Assembly (NCBI RefSeq): GCF_018130615.1
Contig: NZ_JAFCKB010000015.1
Span: forward strand, 62,001 to 126,000
DNA from: Bradyrhizobium manausense
GTDB lineage: Bacteria > Pseudomonadota > Alphaproteobacteria > Rhizobiales > Xanthobacteraceae
Length of the DNA: 64,000 bases
Reading direction: 5' to 3'
The translations under genes were made by a program, and so were the position numbers. Under the pieces are notes generated by a model. That model was not told where the DNA came from, ran no database searches, and saw only the letters and a list, made by a program, of their open reading frames with translations. Below are positions 27,584 through 37,400 of this stretch, in pieces (within the stretch, counting starts at the first letter, position 1; every line of letters begins with the position of its first letter).

Positions 27584-28923
27584 TTCTCCACCTTGTATCC
27601 GTCCGTCAGCGTTTTCAGGAAGGCGATGACATCGGCCTCGTCCTGCTCCGTCATCGCCGGCTTGTCGCCGGGGTGACGATCGAAGGGCGGATCGGTGACG
27701 TCGACATTGGTGTGATAGTTTTGCGGCAGGTCATTGTATTTCTGCACCGTGCCGTCGGCCGCGTGCGGAAACACTTTCTCAGGATTGGTATCGCGGAAAT
27801 TGTAGAAATCCAGCACCTGTTCGAGGGTTGTGAAGACGCTGTTGTGGAAGAAGGCGCGACGCGTCGCCGTGTTGCGCAGCGTCGGCGTCAGGAACATGCC
27901 GCAATATTGCGTCTGCTCGGCAATGTCGGCGCGATGCGGTCCGCAGACGCCGAGATCGAAATAGTTGGGATCGCGGTTGCCGGCGAGCGCGGCGTTCCGC
28001 GGCGCGCCGAGCGCTTCATACTGGTGATCGGTAAATATCGGTGGCAAGCCGTCGCGCGTCGGCGCAGAGGTATGACAACCGGCGCAGTTCGCCTTGTCGG
28101 GATCGTTGAACAATTGCAGGCCGCGCAATTCGCTCTCGGACAGTCGTACCTTGCCCTCAAGCCAGTAATCGTACTTGCTGGTGTAGGGATGGAAGCTCGG
28201 CTCTTCAACCTGGTAGCGCGCAACGGCGAACATCGCTTCCGCGATCAGGAGGCGTTGATTCCTCAGCACGCCGGCGCCGAACAGCTCGACGAAGCGCTGG
28301 GCGTAAGGTGCGCGGCGAAGCTTGTCGGCGACGATTTCCGCACTGCCGCCGTCCATCTCGTTGGGATCGAGCAGCGGAAACAGCGCCTGGTCCTGAAGCG
28401 TATCGGCTCGGCCATCCCAAAAGAGGCCTCCCTGCGGCACGATGTTCGCCGACGCGCCGGTACCGCCCGCGGTCTTGGTTGTACGCACAGCCTGCTGGCC
28501 GAGTGCGGCCATCTGCGCGAGGTCGACGATGTTGTCGTCGTCGCCCTTGTCGGGGCCGATACTGAAATTCGGCTGGCGCTCCAGATAGGTCAGCGACGGA
28601 ACGGCGCGCGCGCCTTGTCGCAACAAGTCGGCGCCGCCCAGCATCACCGGTCCGTCGTTGGGTGGGCCGTAAGCGTGATCCGGGCTGTGGCAGGATGCGC
28701 AAGAGAGCGAACCGGACGATGACAGCGACGCATCGTAGAAGATGTCCTTGCCTAGCAACGCCATCGCAGAAAGCGGCGCGACGGGCGGACGCATGAGATG
28801 AACAGGATTAGGGTTGATGCCCGCGAGGTTCACCTCTGCAAGTCCTTGCGTCCCGGCCGCAAAGACGGCGCCGGCCAGAGCGAGCAGGCCGGCGCCGAGG
28901 AGCCACAAAGTGCGGCTGTTCAT
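27580..28923 (-). CDS. Dihaem cytochrome c peroxidase/MauG family protein
   Basis: A 447-residue periplasmic protein with an N-terminal signal or anchor segment (TLWLLGAGLLALAGAVFAAG). It has two haem c attachment sites, CASCH (75-79) and CAGCH (280-284), the arrangement of bacterial cytochrome c peroxidases and MauG-like enzymes, which use haem pairs to reduce hydrogen peroxide or oxidise a protein partner. GLFWDGRADTLQDQA and a late FFHNSVFTTLEQVLDFYN are also typical. It starts 17 bp after the phosphoesterase stop and is probably cotranscribed with it. The relationship between the two activities is unclear. Confidence 0.93.
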   Translation of the reverse strand: MNSRTLWLLGAGLLALAGAVFAAGTQGLAEVNLAGINPNPVHLMRPPVAPLSAMALLGKDIFYDASLSSSGSLSCASCHSPDHAYGPPNDGPVMLGGADLLRQGARAVPSLTYLERQPNFSIGPDKGDDDNIVDLAQMAALGQQAVRTTKTAGGTGASANIVPQGGLFWDGRADTLQDQALFPLLDPNEMDGGSAEIVADKLRRAPYAQRFVELFGAGVLRNQRLLIAEAMFAVARYQVEEPSFHPYTSKYDYWLEGKVRLSESELRGLQLFNDPDKANCAGCHTSAPTRDGLPPIFTDHQYEALGAPRNAALAGNRDPNYFDLGVCGPHRADIAEQTQYCGMFLTPTLRNTATRRAFFHNSVFTTLEQVLDFYNFRDTNPEKVFPHAADGTVQKYNDLPQNYHTNVDVTDPPFDRHPGDKPAMTEQDEADVIAFLKTLTDGYKVEN

Positions 28924-28940
28924 TGTGACGTCCCGTTGGA

Positions 28941-30650
28941 CTAGTGGTGGTGATGTTCGTCCGGCGGGCTGAGGATGACCGTGCCAGCGGTCGGATCGAG
29001 GAACAGCGCGTCAGTGCGGAAGTCATGGCTGTGATCGTGCTCGAAGTCGAACAGATCCATGATCGATCCGGTGGTGGCATCGAACGAACCGCTGTCCAGA
29101 CGCTTGCCCTTCAGCCAGTTGTCTTCGATGAACCGCACTACCGAAGCCTGCGAAATGGCGGTGTGGCTGACGAAGTTGGTCTTGGCGTAGGGCGAGATCA
29201 CGATGAAAGGCACGCGGGTGGCGGGGCCGCAACGGCCGTTCACCGGCTTGCCGCCGACGCCGGGCAGTTGAGGCTGCTTGGCAACACCGAGGCCGCACTG
29301 GCCGGCACCGTTGACCTGGTCGGCAGTCGGGTCGTAGGAGGCGCTGCTGGGCTTGGCGTACGCGTGGTCATACCAACCGTCGGAATCGTCGTAGGTGATG
29401 ATGACGGCCGTCTCGCGCCATTCGGGCTGCTTCTGGAGGAAGTTGATCAGCTCGACCGTTCCCTGCTGCTCATCAAGAGGATCGGAATAGCCGGCGTGGC
29501 CATCCTGATAGGCCGGCAGCTTGACGTAGGATACCGCCGGGAAATTGCCGGCCTTCACAGCTGCGTAGAGGTCCTCGAGGTCGTAGCCGTGATTGGCGGG
29601 ATCGAGGGTCTTGCCGTCCTTCTGGTAGGTGTGGCCAATCGCGTGGACCGAGCTCGGCCGCAGATGGTTCCAGTTCGCGGTCGACTTGTAGTACTGGAAC
29701 CAAGCGTGATGCGGAACGTAGTCCGCCTTGGAGGCGCCAACCACGGTTGAGAACGTGCTGCGTGCACAGCCGGTCGTGCCATTCGCGTTGGTCACGGAAA
29801 GATCGAAGCCGCCCATGAAAGAGCCCCAGCTGATGCCGGCATCGTTGAGCAGGTCACCGATGTTCTTGCCGGTCATCGTGACCTGCGTCGTGTAGCCCGG
29901 GGTGCTGCAAGGATCATAGGCGGGACCGGGATCGCCGATCACCGTGAGGCCCCCCTGGCCGTCCGGGATGATCTGCGTCGCAGCATTGCCGAGCACCGCC
30001 ACCGCGCCATTGGTCTGGCCCGAAATCACATTCAGCGCGCCGACCGTCGACGGACCATAGGTGTCGGTGTAGGCGTTGTCGTTCATCGAGAAGTGCTGCG
30101 CGTAAGTCCAAAGCGCGGTGACGGTGTTGCCGTCAAAATAGCCCATGACCTGGCCGGTCGTTCCGAACGCGCCGACGCCGCCGGATGTGCCGCGCCCCGT
30201 ATATTTCGGGAATAGATCGGCCTTGCCGTTGTCATAGGCTTGCTGCTCCGCCGTATAGGCGTGATTCTGCGACTGCGTGTTGGCCTGGGTGCGATCGAGA
30301 CGGAACGGGTCCGTTGCTCCGGCGCCGTTGGCCGGATTGGTGTTCGGGTTGTTCACCAGCAGGTTGGCATTGGCGAGATTGTTGACCTTCGGCGTATGCG
30401 GCTTCGGCACGAACGGGATCGAGCCCGAGGGATTGCTGGCATTCGGATAGGTCGCGAAATAATGGTCGAACGACCGATTCTCGTTGAAGATGATCACGAG
30501 ATGCTTGATCGGCGTTTCGGTATGCATGTGATGCGCATGATGATCACGATCATGGTCACGATCGAAATCTTCGGCAAACACCGGAATGCTGCACGCAAGC
30601 GTCGTCGCGGCCGCGAAAATCGCAGCCGTCGTCAAAAATTTGGTTTTCAT
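28941..30650 (-). CDS. Exported phosphoesterase family protein (phospholipase C/acid phosphatase type)
   Basis: A 569-residue protein of the phosphoesterase family (PF04185), which includes bacterial phospholipases C and AcpA-type acid phosphatases. A signal peptide is cut near VFA at residue 26. The metal-binding opening motif is FNENRSFDHYF (55-65), and later metal residues are in ITYDDSDGWYDHAY. Both ends are unusually His-rich: residues 31-43 contain six histidines, and the chain ends in DEHHHH. A candidate Pho box precedes the gene. It is the first gene of a two-gene unit with the dihaem peroxidase. Substrate (phospholipid or phosphomonoester) is not clear. Confidence 0.9.
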   Translation of the reverse strand: MKTKFLTTAAIFAAATTLACSIPVFAEDFDRDHDRDHHAHHMHTETPIKHLVIIFNENRSFDHYFATYPNASNPSGSIPFVPKPHTPKVNNLANANLLVNNPNTNPANGAGATDPFRLDRTQANTQSQNHAYTAEQQAYDNGKADLFPKYTGRGTSGGVGAFGTTGQVMGYFDGNTVTALWTYAQHFSMNDNAYTDTYGPSTVGALNVISGQTNGAVAVLGNAATQIIPDGQGGLTVIGDPGPAYDPCSTPGYTTQVTMTGKNIGDLLNDAGISWGSFMGGFDLSVTNANGTTGCARSTFSTVVGASKADYVPHHAWFQYYKSTANWNHLRPSSVHAIGHTYQKDGKTLDPANHGYDLEDLYAAVKAGNFPAVSYVKLPAYQDGHAGYSDPLDEQQGTVELINFLQKQPEWRETAVIITYDDSDGWYDHAYAKPSSASYDPTADQVNGAGQCGLGVAKQPQLPGVGGKPVNGRCGPATRVPFIVISPYAKTNFVSHTAISQASVVRFIEDNWLKGKRLDSGSFDATTGSIMDLFDFEHDHSHDFRTDALFLDPTAGTVILSPPDEHHHH

Positions 30651-30696
30651 CTTTGTTTGCCCCGAAGGAGTGATCCGGCGACCGTAGCGATCACGA

Positions 30697-30714
30697 GTGA
30701 CAGAGCTGTGTCAG
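30697..30714 (-). promoter_or_regulatory. Candidate Pho box upstream of the phosphoesterase gene
   Basis: Read on the minus strand, CTGACAC-AGCT-CTGTCAC shows two 7-bp units at an 11-bp period, close to the PhoB consensus CTGTCAT-N4-CTGTCAT. It lies about 47-64 bp before the start codon, and a weak -10-like TACGGT follows 10 bp downstream of the box. It fits PhoB activation under phosphate limitation; no binding is shown. Confidence 0.6.
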
Positions 30715-30909
30715 TTTGACGCAAGAGACATCTTGCGCAGTTGTTGGGACAAAATTATTCACAGGCGCGCTTCAGCGAAGCCGCCTCGATCGCGAGCTGG
30801 CGTGGCGATGCCATTTATTTCGCGGCCGTTCCGGTTGCTTTTGGCTCAAGGCGAAGGCCTCCAACCAGAAGGCGGCCCCGACAGGAAGGACGCCGTCGCC
30901 GGCGAATGC

Positions 30910-32163
30910 TCATCGATCGAGCGAGGTGAGGTACTGATCGGCGATCGCGCGCCACCGCTCGGGATAGAGCCGCAGCAAATGGCCGTCGCCGGGAACGCCG
31001 TGCAGCAGCTCGAACCGCGCGTTTCCGCCTGCGGCCGCGAATGCGTGCTGATATTCGCGGACCAGGTCTTCCTTGTAGAGGCGGTCGTTGTCGGCATAGA
31101 GCCAGAGCTGCTTGACCTTGTCGCCCGCGCCGCGGCCGGCATTGGCATAATAGGGCGTGGTCACCGGTCCGTATGGGTACCAGCCGCCGCTAAAATTCAC
31201 GACGCCCATCACCTCGCCGGGCATGAGACCGGCATAGTGCATGGCGAGGAAGCCGCCGCGCGACTGGCCAGCGAGCAGCACCTTGCCCGGCTTGACGCCG
31301 GGCAGCGTGCGACCGTAGGCGATCGCGGATTCGAGATCCTCGACGGCCTCGGCGACACCGGCCGAAACATCGATCAGGCTGCCGTCGTGATCGCGTCCGA
31401 AGGTTTCCTCGCCGTTGATCCCCTCGGAGCTGCCGCGTCCGCGACGCATCAGCGCCAGCACCGCAAATCCGTTGTCGCGCAGCCAATGCGCCTCGGTCGA
31501 GAACGACCAGGACCTGAGCTGAATGCGGCCGATGTCGGAGCCGTGGGTGAAGATCGCGAGCGGCGCTGACCCCTGCCCTGACGGCGGATAGAACGTGCCC
31601 TCGAGCGTGATCGGCCGGGTGCCATCAGGCGTGCGAACCGTGAGGTGCGGAATCCGGACACGCTCGCCGGGCCATGGCCAGTCGATCGGCCGCTCGCCTG
31701 CGGCGAGGCGTGCCGGATCGGCGCGGACCAGCGCGCCTGAGGTGACGACACCATTCTTGAGCGTTGCCGTCATGTACAACCGGTCCGGGCCATCGAACGC
31801 ATAACGGAAGATGCGAAACCCCGTCATGGTCAGCACACCATCGACGACCGTCGCCTGGTCCCGCCACCATTCCCGATTCATTCCGTTGAAGGCCGAGTCC
31901 GATCGGGCGAAGACGAGATCGGCATGCCCGTCAGCCCGAACGCGCTCGACAACGAGGATGTGCCGATCATCCTGCCAGGTCCCGATCCACGCGCCCTGGA
32001 AGCGCGCGATCTCGGGCGGCACGCCGGATGCCGGCGGCTCCATGTCGAACTGCGGCGGCAACGGCACGATGGTCTCGGGATCGACCGTCAGTGGTTGGGC
32101 CTGGGCGCTCTGCATCATCATGACCAGTAACAATGTAGCGGTTGCAATCCAACGTCCAAGCAT
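30910..32163 (-). CDS. Exported alpha/beta hydrolase
   Basis: A 417-residue serine hydrolase. The preferred ATG at 32163 yields a signal peptide (GRWIATATLLLVMMMQSAQA) at the N-terminus; a TTG upstream is less likely. A beta-rich N-terminal domain (about 25-190) precedes the hydrolase domain with the nucleophile serine in LLAGQSRGGFLAMHY, an oxyanion region around LAIFTHGSDIG, and the C-terminal Asp and His in LYADNDRLY and LHGVPGDGHLL. The family spans dienelactone hydrolases, esterases and peptidases, so the substrate is open. It is separated from the phosphoesterase gene by 259 bp. Confidence 0.88.
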   Translation of the reverse strand: MLGRWIATATLLLVMMMQSAQAQPLTVDPETIVPLPPQFDMEPPASGVPPEIARFQGAWIGTWQDDRHILVVERVRADGHADLVFARSDSAFNGMNREWWRDQATVVDGVLTMTGFRIFRYAFDGPDRLYMTATLKNGVVTSGALVRADPARLAAGERPIDWPWPGERVRIPHLTVRTPDGTRPITLEGTFYPPSGQGSAPLAIFTHGSDIGRIQLRSWSFSTEAHWLRDNGFAVLALMRRGRGSSEGINGEETFGRDHDGSLIDVSAGVAEAVEDLESAIAYGRTLPGVKPGKVLLAGQSRGGFLAMHYAGLMPGEVMGVVNFSGGWYPYGPVTTPYYANAGRGAGDKVKQLWLYADNDRLYKEDLVREYQHAFAAAGGNARFELLHGVPGDGHLLRLYPERWRAIADQYLTSLDR

Positions 32164-32203
32164 GTGCGCCCAGTCAAAATCCAATGTGGCCGGATGGGTA
32201 AAC

Positions 32204-32995
32204 CTATTCGGTGCGGATCGGCGCGTCCTGCAGGCCGTTATTGTCGTAGGCCTTGCGCAAGGTACCGTTTGTCACTGCCTCGGTCATGAATTTGGTGGCG
32301 AACGCCAGAGCCTGGCTGTGGCCGAGCGGGACCGCAACGGCCGTCACCGTCTTCTTGAACGTCTCGTCCAGCACCTTTGTCCCCGGAATCTTCTGCGCCA
32401 TCTTGTTGAGCTGGTCGCGCGACAGCGCGAAGGCGTCGATCTCGCCGCTCTTGAGAAGGCCGAAGATCTCGTCATAGGTCTGATAGCCCGTGACCTTCGC
32501 GTTCTTCAGATGCGCAACGGCGCCGCGCATCGTGGTCGTGGCGTTGACGGCAGCGACCTTGATACCAGGCTGGTCGAGCGTGGCGAAATTGGTGACGACC
32601 GAACCGGCCTTGACGATATAGGTGGCGTCCGCGACCTCATAGATCGGGCCGAACATCATCTTGGTCTCGCGCTCGGGGTCTTTCGGCAACCAGGTGACGT
32701 CCCAAGCGCCTTTGCCCGCCGCGTCGGTGATCTGCCCGGAATTCTGGTACACGACGTAGTCGACGGGCACGCCAAGTTGCGCGGCCATATCCTTGCCGAG
32801 ATCGACGGGGACGCCGGCATAGCCCGCCTCAGTCTTGGTCGACCAGAACGCGCCGCCCGCCGGGCTGATCGCGATCGCAACCCGCAGCTTGCCGGTCGGT
32901 GCGATCGCGTCTTTCAAGCCATCAGCTAGCGCGGGCATGGCGACCACAGCGGCGAGAACGAGGCCTGTACAGGCCGACCAGAACGGCGTTGGCAT
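32204..32995 (-). CDS. Amino-acid ABC transporter substrate-binding protein (orphan)
   Basis: A 263-residue periplasmic binding protein of solute-binding family 3. It begins with a signal peptide (ACTGLVLAAVVAMPALA), then shows TGKLRVAIAISPAGG, GVPVDLGKDMAAQLGV and a C-terminal half with TTTMRGAVAHLKNAKVTGY, the usual two-lobed layout. The ATG at 32995 is preceded by gaggag. No permease or ATPase gene lies nearby, so it must either share a transporter encoded elsewhere or act as a sensor component. Confidence 0.9.
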   Translation of the reverse strand: MPTPFWSACTGLVLAAVVAMPALADGLKDAIAPTGKLRVAIAISPAGGAFWSTKTEAGYAGVPVDLGKDMAAQLGVPVDYVVYQNSGQITDAAGKGAWDVTWLPKDPERETKMMFGPIYEVADATYIVKAGSVVTNFATLDQPGIKVAAVNATTTMRGAVAHLKNAKVTGYQTYDEIFGLLKSGEIDAFALSRDQLNKMAQKIPGTKVLDETFKKTVTAVAVPLGHSQALAFATKFMTEAVTNGTLRKAYDNNGLQDAPIRTE

Positions 32996-33253
32996 GTCAT
33001 TGTCTCCTCGCGCCTCTTTTCGTGTAGTCCGCCTGCCTCGGTCCGTCCACCCGCCTCGCATCGCGCGCGCGGCCTTTGACACAATTCTGGTCGATCATGC
33101 GCTCGGTGAAAAGCGATTTGTCGCGACAAAACTGTCAAAGGCCACGCCGCTGTTTGCAGTGCAAGGGCCGTGACTGCCATGGCTATGGTGTTCCACGGCC
33201 GGTCATTTGTTGATAGCCTGCCGCACCGACAGACAATCATCGGGGGCCACCGA

Positions 33254-34447
33254 ATGACCTCAGCAAATCCCGCCCGTCCCGCACAAGGCAATGAAGCGTG
33301 GAGGCATATCGGGCGGGCCCTGGCCGCTTCGGCGGCCGTGGTGGCGCTCGCGGCCTGCGAGGACAAGAATACGTTCGTCGCGCCGCCGCCGCCGAAGGTG
33401 GACGTCGCAACGCCGGTGCAGCGTCCGGTCACGCGCTATGTCGAGGCCACCGGAAACACCGCGCCGATCAAGAGCGTCGATCTCGTCGCTCGCGTACAGG
33501 GATTTCTGCAAACGATCGACTACGCCGATGGCACGTTCGTCAAGCAAGGCACCCAGCTGTTCACGATCGAGCCCGAGACCTACAAGCTCAAGCTCGACCA
33601 GGCGCAGGCGGCCGAGACCGGAGCGCAAGCCTCGCTCAAGCAGGCGGAGGCCGACTACAAGCGGCAAGTCGATCTGGTGCAGCGGCAGGCGGTCTCGCAG
33701 TCGACCCTGGACACCTCGACATCGACCCGCGACAACGCCCAGGCCAACCTCCAGCAGGCCCAGGTCAACACCAAGCTCGCCGAGGTGAACTATGGCTACA
33801 CCAAGGTGACCGCGCCGTTCGACGGCATCGTCAGCGCGCACATGGTCTCGGTCGGCGAGCTCGTCGGCGTCTCCTCCCCGACCCAGCTCGCGACCATCGT
33901 CGCGATGGATCCGATCTATGTAAACTTCACCGTCAACGAGCAGGACGTGCTGCGCATCCGCGCCGAAGCCGCGCGCCGCGGGCTGACCGCCTCCGACCTC
34001 AAGCAATTCCCGATCGAAATCGGCCTGCAGACCGAGACCGGCTATCCGCACGAAGGCAAGCTCGACTACGTCGCGCCGACCCTCAATTCATCGACGGGGA
34101 CGCTTGCGGTGCGCGGTCTCGTGCCCAACGACAAGCGGGTGCTGTTGCCCGGCTATTTCGTCCGCGTCCGCGTGCCCTTCACCCAGGAGAAGGACGCCCT
34201 GCTCGTCCCCGACACCGCGCTCGGCAGCGACCAGGGCGGACGCTATCTGCTGGTCGCCAACAAGGACAACGTCGTCGAGCAGCGCAAGGTGCAGATAGGT
34301 CCCACCGACAACGGCCTACGCGTGATCGAAGGCGGCCTGAAGCCCGATGACCGCGTTGTCACGTCGGGACTGCTGCGCGTGATTCCGGGTCAGAAGATCG
34401 ACCCGCAGCAGACCAAGATCGAGCAGCCGCAGGCCGCGAGCAAGTGA
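33254..34447 (+). CDS. RND efflux transporter periplasmic adaptor subunit
   Basis: A 397-residue membrane fusion protein. The N-terminus has a lipobox, LAAC with Cys35, so the mature protein is likely a lipoprotein anchored to the inner membrane. The order is lipoyl half (VARVQGFLQTIDYADGTFVKQGTQLFTI), long coiled-coil hairpin (about 100-170), second lipoyl half (TKVTAPFDGIVSAHMVSVGELVG), beta-barrel and membrane-proximal domain. It bridges the RND pump, encoded 10 bp downstream, to an outer-membrane channel that is not encoded here. I use the ATG at 33254 after a gggg-rich site. Confidence 0.94.
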   Translation: MTSANPARPAQGNEAWRHIGRALAASAAVVALAACEDKNTFVAPPPPKVDVATPVQRPVTRYVEATGNTAPIKSVDLVARVQGFLQTIDYADGTFVKQGTQLFTIEPETYKLKLDQAQAAETGAQASLKQAEADYKRQVDLVQRQAVSQSTLDTSTSTRDNAQANLQQAQVNTKLAEVNYGYTKVTAPFDGIVSAHMVSVGELVGVSSPTQLATIVAMDPIYVNFTVNEQDVLRIRAEAARRGLTASDLKQFPIEIGLQTETGYPHEGKLDYVAPTLNSSTGTLAVRGLVPNDKRVLLPGYFVRVRVPFTQEKDALLVPDTALGSDQGGRYLLVANKDNVVEQRKVQIGPTDNGLRVIEGGLKPDDRVVTSGLLRVIPGQKIDPQQTKIEQPQAASK

Positions 34448-34457
34448 GGCGGCGGTC

Positions 34458-37400
34458 ATGATCTCAAAATTCTTCATCGAGCGGCCGGTCCTCTCGAACG
34501 TCATCGCGCTCCTGATGATCCTGATCGGCGGCGTCGCGCTGTTCAATCTCGCGGTCGCGCAATATCCCGATGTGGTGCCGCCGACGGTACAGGTGACGAC
34601 GCGCTATCCCGGCGCCAGCGCCAAGACCGTGATCGACACCGTGGCGCTGCCGATCGAGCAGCAGGTCAACGGCGTCGAGGACATGCTCTACATGCAGTCC
34701 TACAGCGGCTCCGACGGTACCTATACGCTGACGGTGACCTTCAAGATCGGCACCGACCTCAACTTCGCGCAGGTGCTGGTGCAGAACCGCGTCTCCAGCG
34801 CGCTGTCGCAGCTGCCGTCCGCCGTGCAGAACCAGGGCGTCACCGTGCAGAAGCGATCGACCTCGATCCTGCTGTTCGTGACGCTAACCTCGCCGGACAA
34901 GACCTTCGACAGCCTCTACTTGAGCAACTACGCCACCATCAACATCCGCGACGAACTCTCGCGCCTGCCCGGCGTCGGCAACGTCACGGTGTTCGGGGCC
35001 GGCCAGTACTCGATGCGGGTCTGGCTCGATCCCAACAAGCTCCAGGTCCGCGGCCTTGTGCCGCAAGACGTCATCAACGCGATCCAGCAGCAGAGCCAGC
35101 AGGTTTCGGCCGGACAGGTCGGCGCGCCGCCGACGCCGCCGGGCCAGGCGTTCCAGTACACGCTCAACGTCAATGGCCGGCTCGACGACACCAGCCAGTT
35201 CGAGAACATCATCGTCAAGACAGGCACCAGCGGCGACGTCACGCGCGTGCGCGACGTCGGTTCGGTCGAGCTCGGCGCGCAGACCTACAGCCAGATCTTC
35301 TCGCTGAACAAGCAGCCGGCCACCGGAATCGGCGTGTTCCAGTCGCCCGGCGCCAACGCCCTCGAGGTGGAACAGGCCGTCGAGAAGAAGATGGTGGAGC
35401 TCGCCAAGCGCTTTCCGGAAGGCATCAAGTACGACACGCCGTTCGACACCACCAAATTCGTGAACGCCTCGGTGCACGAGGTCTACATGACCCTGATCGA
35501 GGCCGGCCTGCTGGTGCTGGTCGTGATCCTGGTGTTCCTGCAGGACTGGCGCGCGATGCTGGTGCCGGCGACCACGGTGCCCGTCACCATCATCGGCGCC
35601 TTCGCGGCGATGGCGGCGCTCGGCTTCACCATCAACATGTCGACGCTGTTTGCGATCGTGCTCGCGATCGGCATCGTCGTCGACGACGCCATCGTCGTGG
35701 TGGAAGGTGCAGCCCACAATATCGAGAAGGGCATGAACGGCCACGACGCCGCGATAAGCGCCATGGACCAGCTGTTCGCGCCGATCGTCGGCATCACGCT
35801 GGTGCTGATCTCGGTGTTCTTGCCGGCCTCGTTCCTCGCCGGCCTCACCGGGCGGATCTATTCGCAATTCGCACTGGTGATCGCGGCGACCGCGCTGCTG
35901 TCCGCCATCAACGCGGCGACGCTGAAGCCGACCCAATGCGCGCTGTGGCTGCGACCGACCGTGCCGCCGGAGCAGCGCAATTTCTTCTACCGCGGCTTCA
36001 ACGCTGTCTATAACCGGGTCGAGCGCGGCTACACGCGGCTGATCACGTTCCTGGTGAAGCACGCGACGATCTCGGTCGCGTTCGCGCTTGTCGTGATCGG
36101 GCTCAGCGGCTACGGCCTGTCGCGGGTGCCGACCGGCTTCCTGCCGATCGAGGATCAGGGCTATCTGATCGCCGCCGTGCAACTGCCCGACGGCGCCTCG
36201 CTCGAGCGGACCCAGAAGGTGCTCGACAAGGCCGCCGACATCATCAAGCAGACGCCGGGCGTCCAGCAGGTCATCACCATCGCCGGAATCTCCGCGCTCG
36301 ACAACAGCGCGAGCCTCGCCAATGCCGGCGTCGCCTACATCATCCTGAAGGACTGGGATGCGCGCGGCAAAGGCGAGGATCTGCGCTCGCTGGTCTACGG
36401 GCTCAACGACAAGGTCGCTGATATCATGGAGGCGCGCACGCTGGTGCTGCCGCCGCCGCCGATTCAGGGCATCGGCAATGCCGCCGGCTTCTCGATGCAG
36501 GTCGAGCTCCGCGATGGCAACAGCGATTTCGCCAAGCTGCAGGCGATCACGGGGGCGATGGTCAGCAACGGCCAGAGCCAGAGCGCGCTGCAGCGCGTGC
36601 AGTCCTCGTTCCGCTCGTCGGTGCCGCAATTCAACGTCGAGATCGACCGCATCAAGACCCAGACCCTGCATGTGACGACCGACCAGGTGTTCGCGGCGCT
36701 GTCGACCTATCTCGGCTCGTCCTACGTCAACCAGTTCAACAAATTCGGTCGCGTGTTCCAGGTCTATACGCAGGCCGATCCTGCCTTCCGCGTCACCGAG
36801 CGCGACATCGCCAACATGATGGTGCGCAACTCGAACGGCGACATGATCCCGATCGGCACCGTCGCCACCATCACGCCGGCCACCGGCCCCTCGCTGATCA
36901 GCCTCTACAACCTCTATCCCTCCTCGACCGTCATCGGCCTGCCGGCGCAGGGCTACTCTTCCGGCCAATCGCTGAAGCTGATGGAGGATATCGCGGACAA
37001 GACGCTGCCGCCGGGCACCGGCTATGAGTGGACTGCGATGTCGTACCAGGAGAAGGCGGTTTCGAATCAGATCTACTGGGTATTCGGCCTCGCCATGCTG
37101 CTGGTCTATCTCGTGCTCGCCGGTCAGTACGAAAGCTGGTACGCGCCGATCTCGGTGATCCTGGCCGTGCCGCTGTCGCTGCTCGGGCCGATGCTGATCC
37201 TCTCCGGCCTCAAGATCGACAACAACCTCTACTGCCAGATCGGCCTGATCCTCCTGATCGCGCTGTCGGCCAAGAACGCGATCCTGATCGTCGAGGTCGG
37301 GCTCGAGCTGCACGGCCGCGACGGCAAGCCGGTCATTGAATCCGCGATCGAGGCGGCGCGCGCCCGCTTCCGCCCGATCCTGATGACCTCGTTCGCCTTC

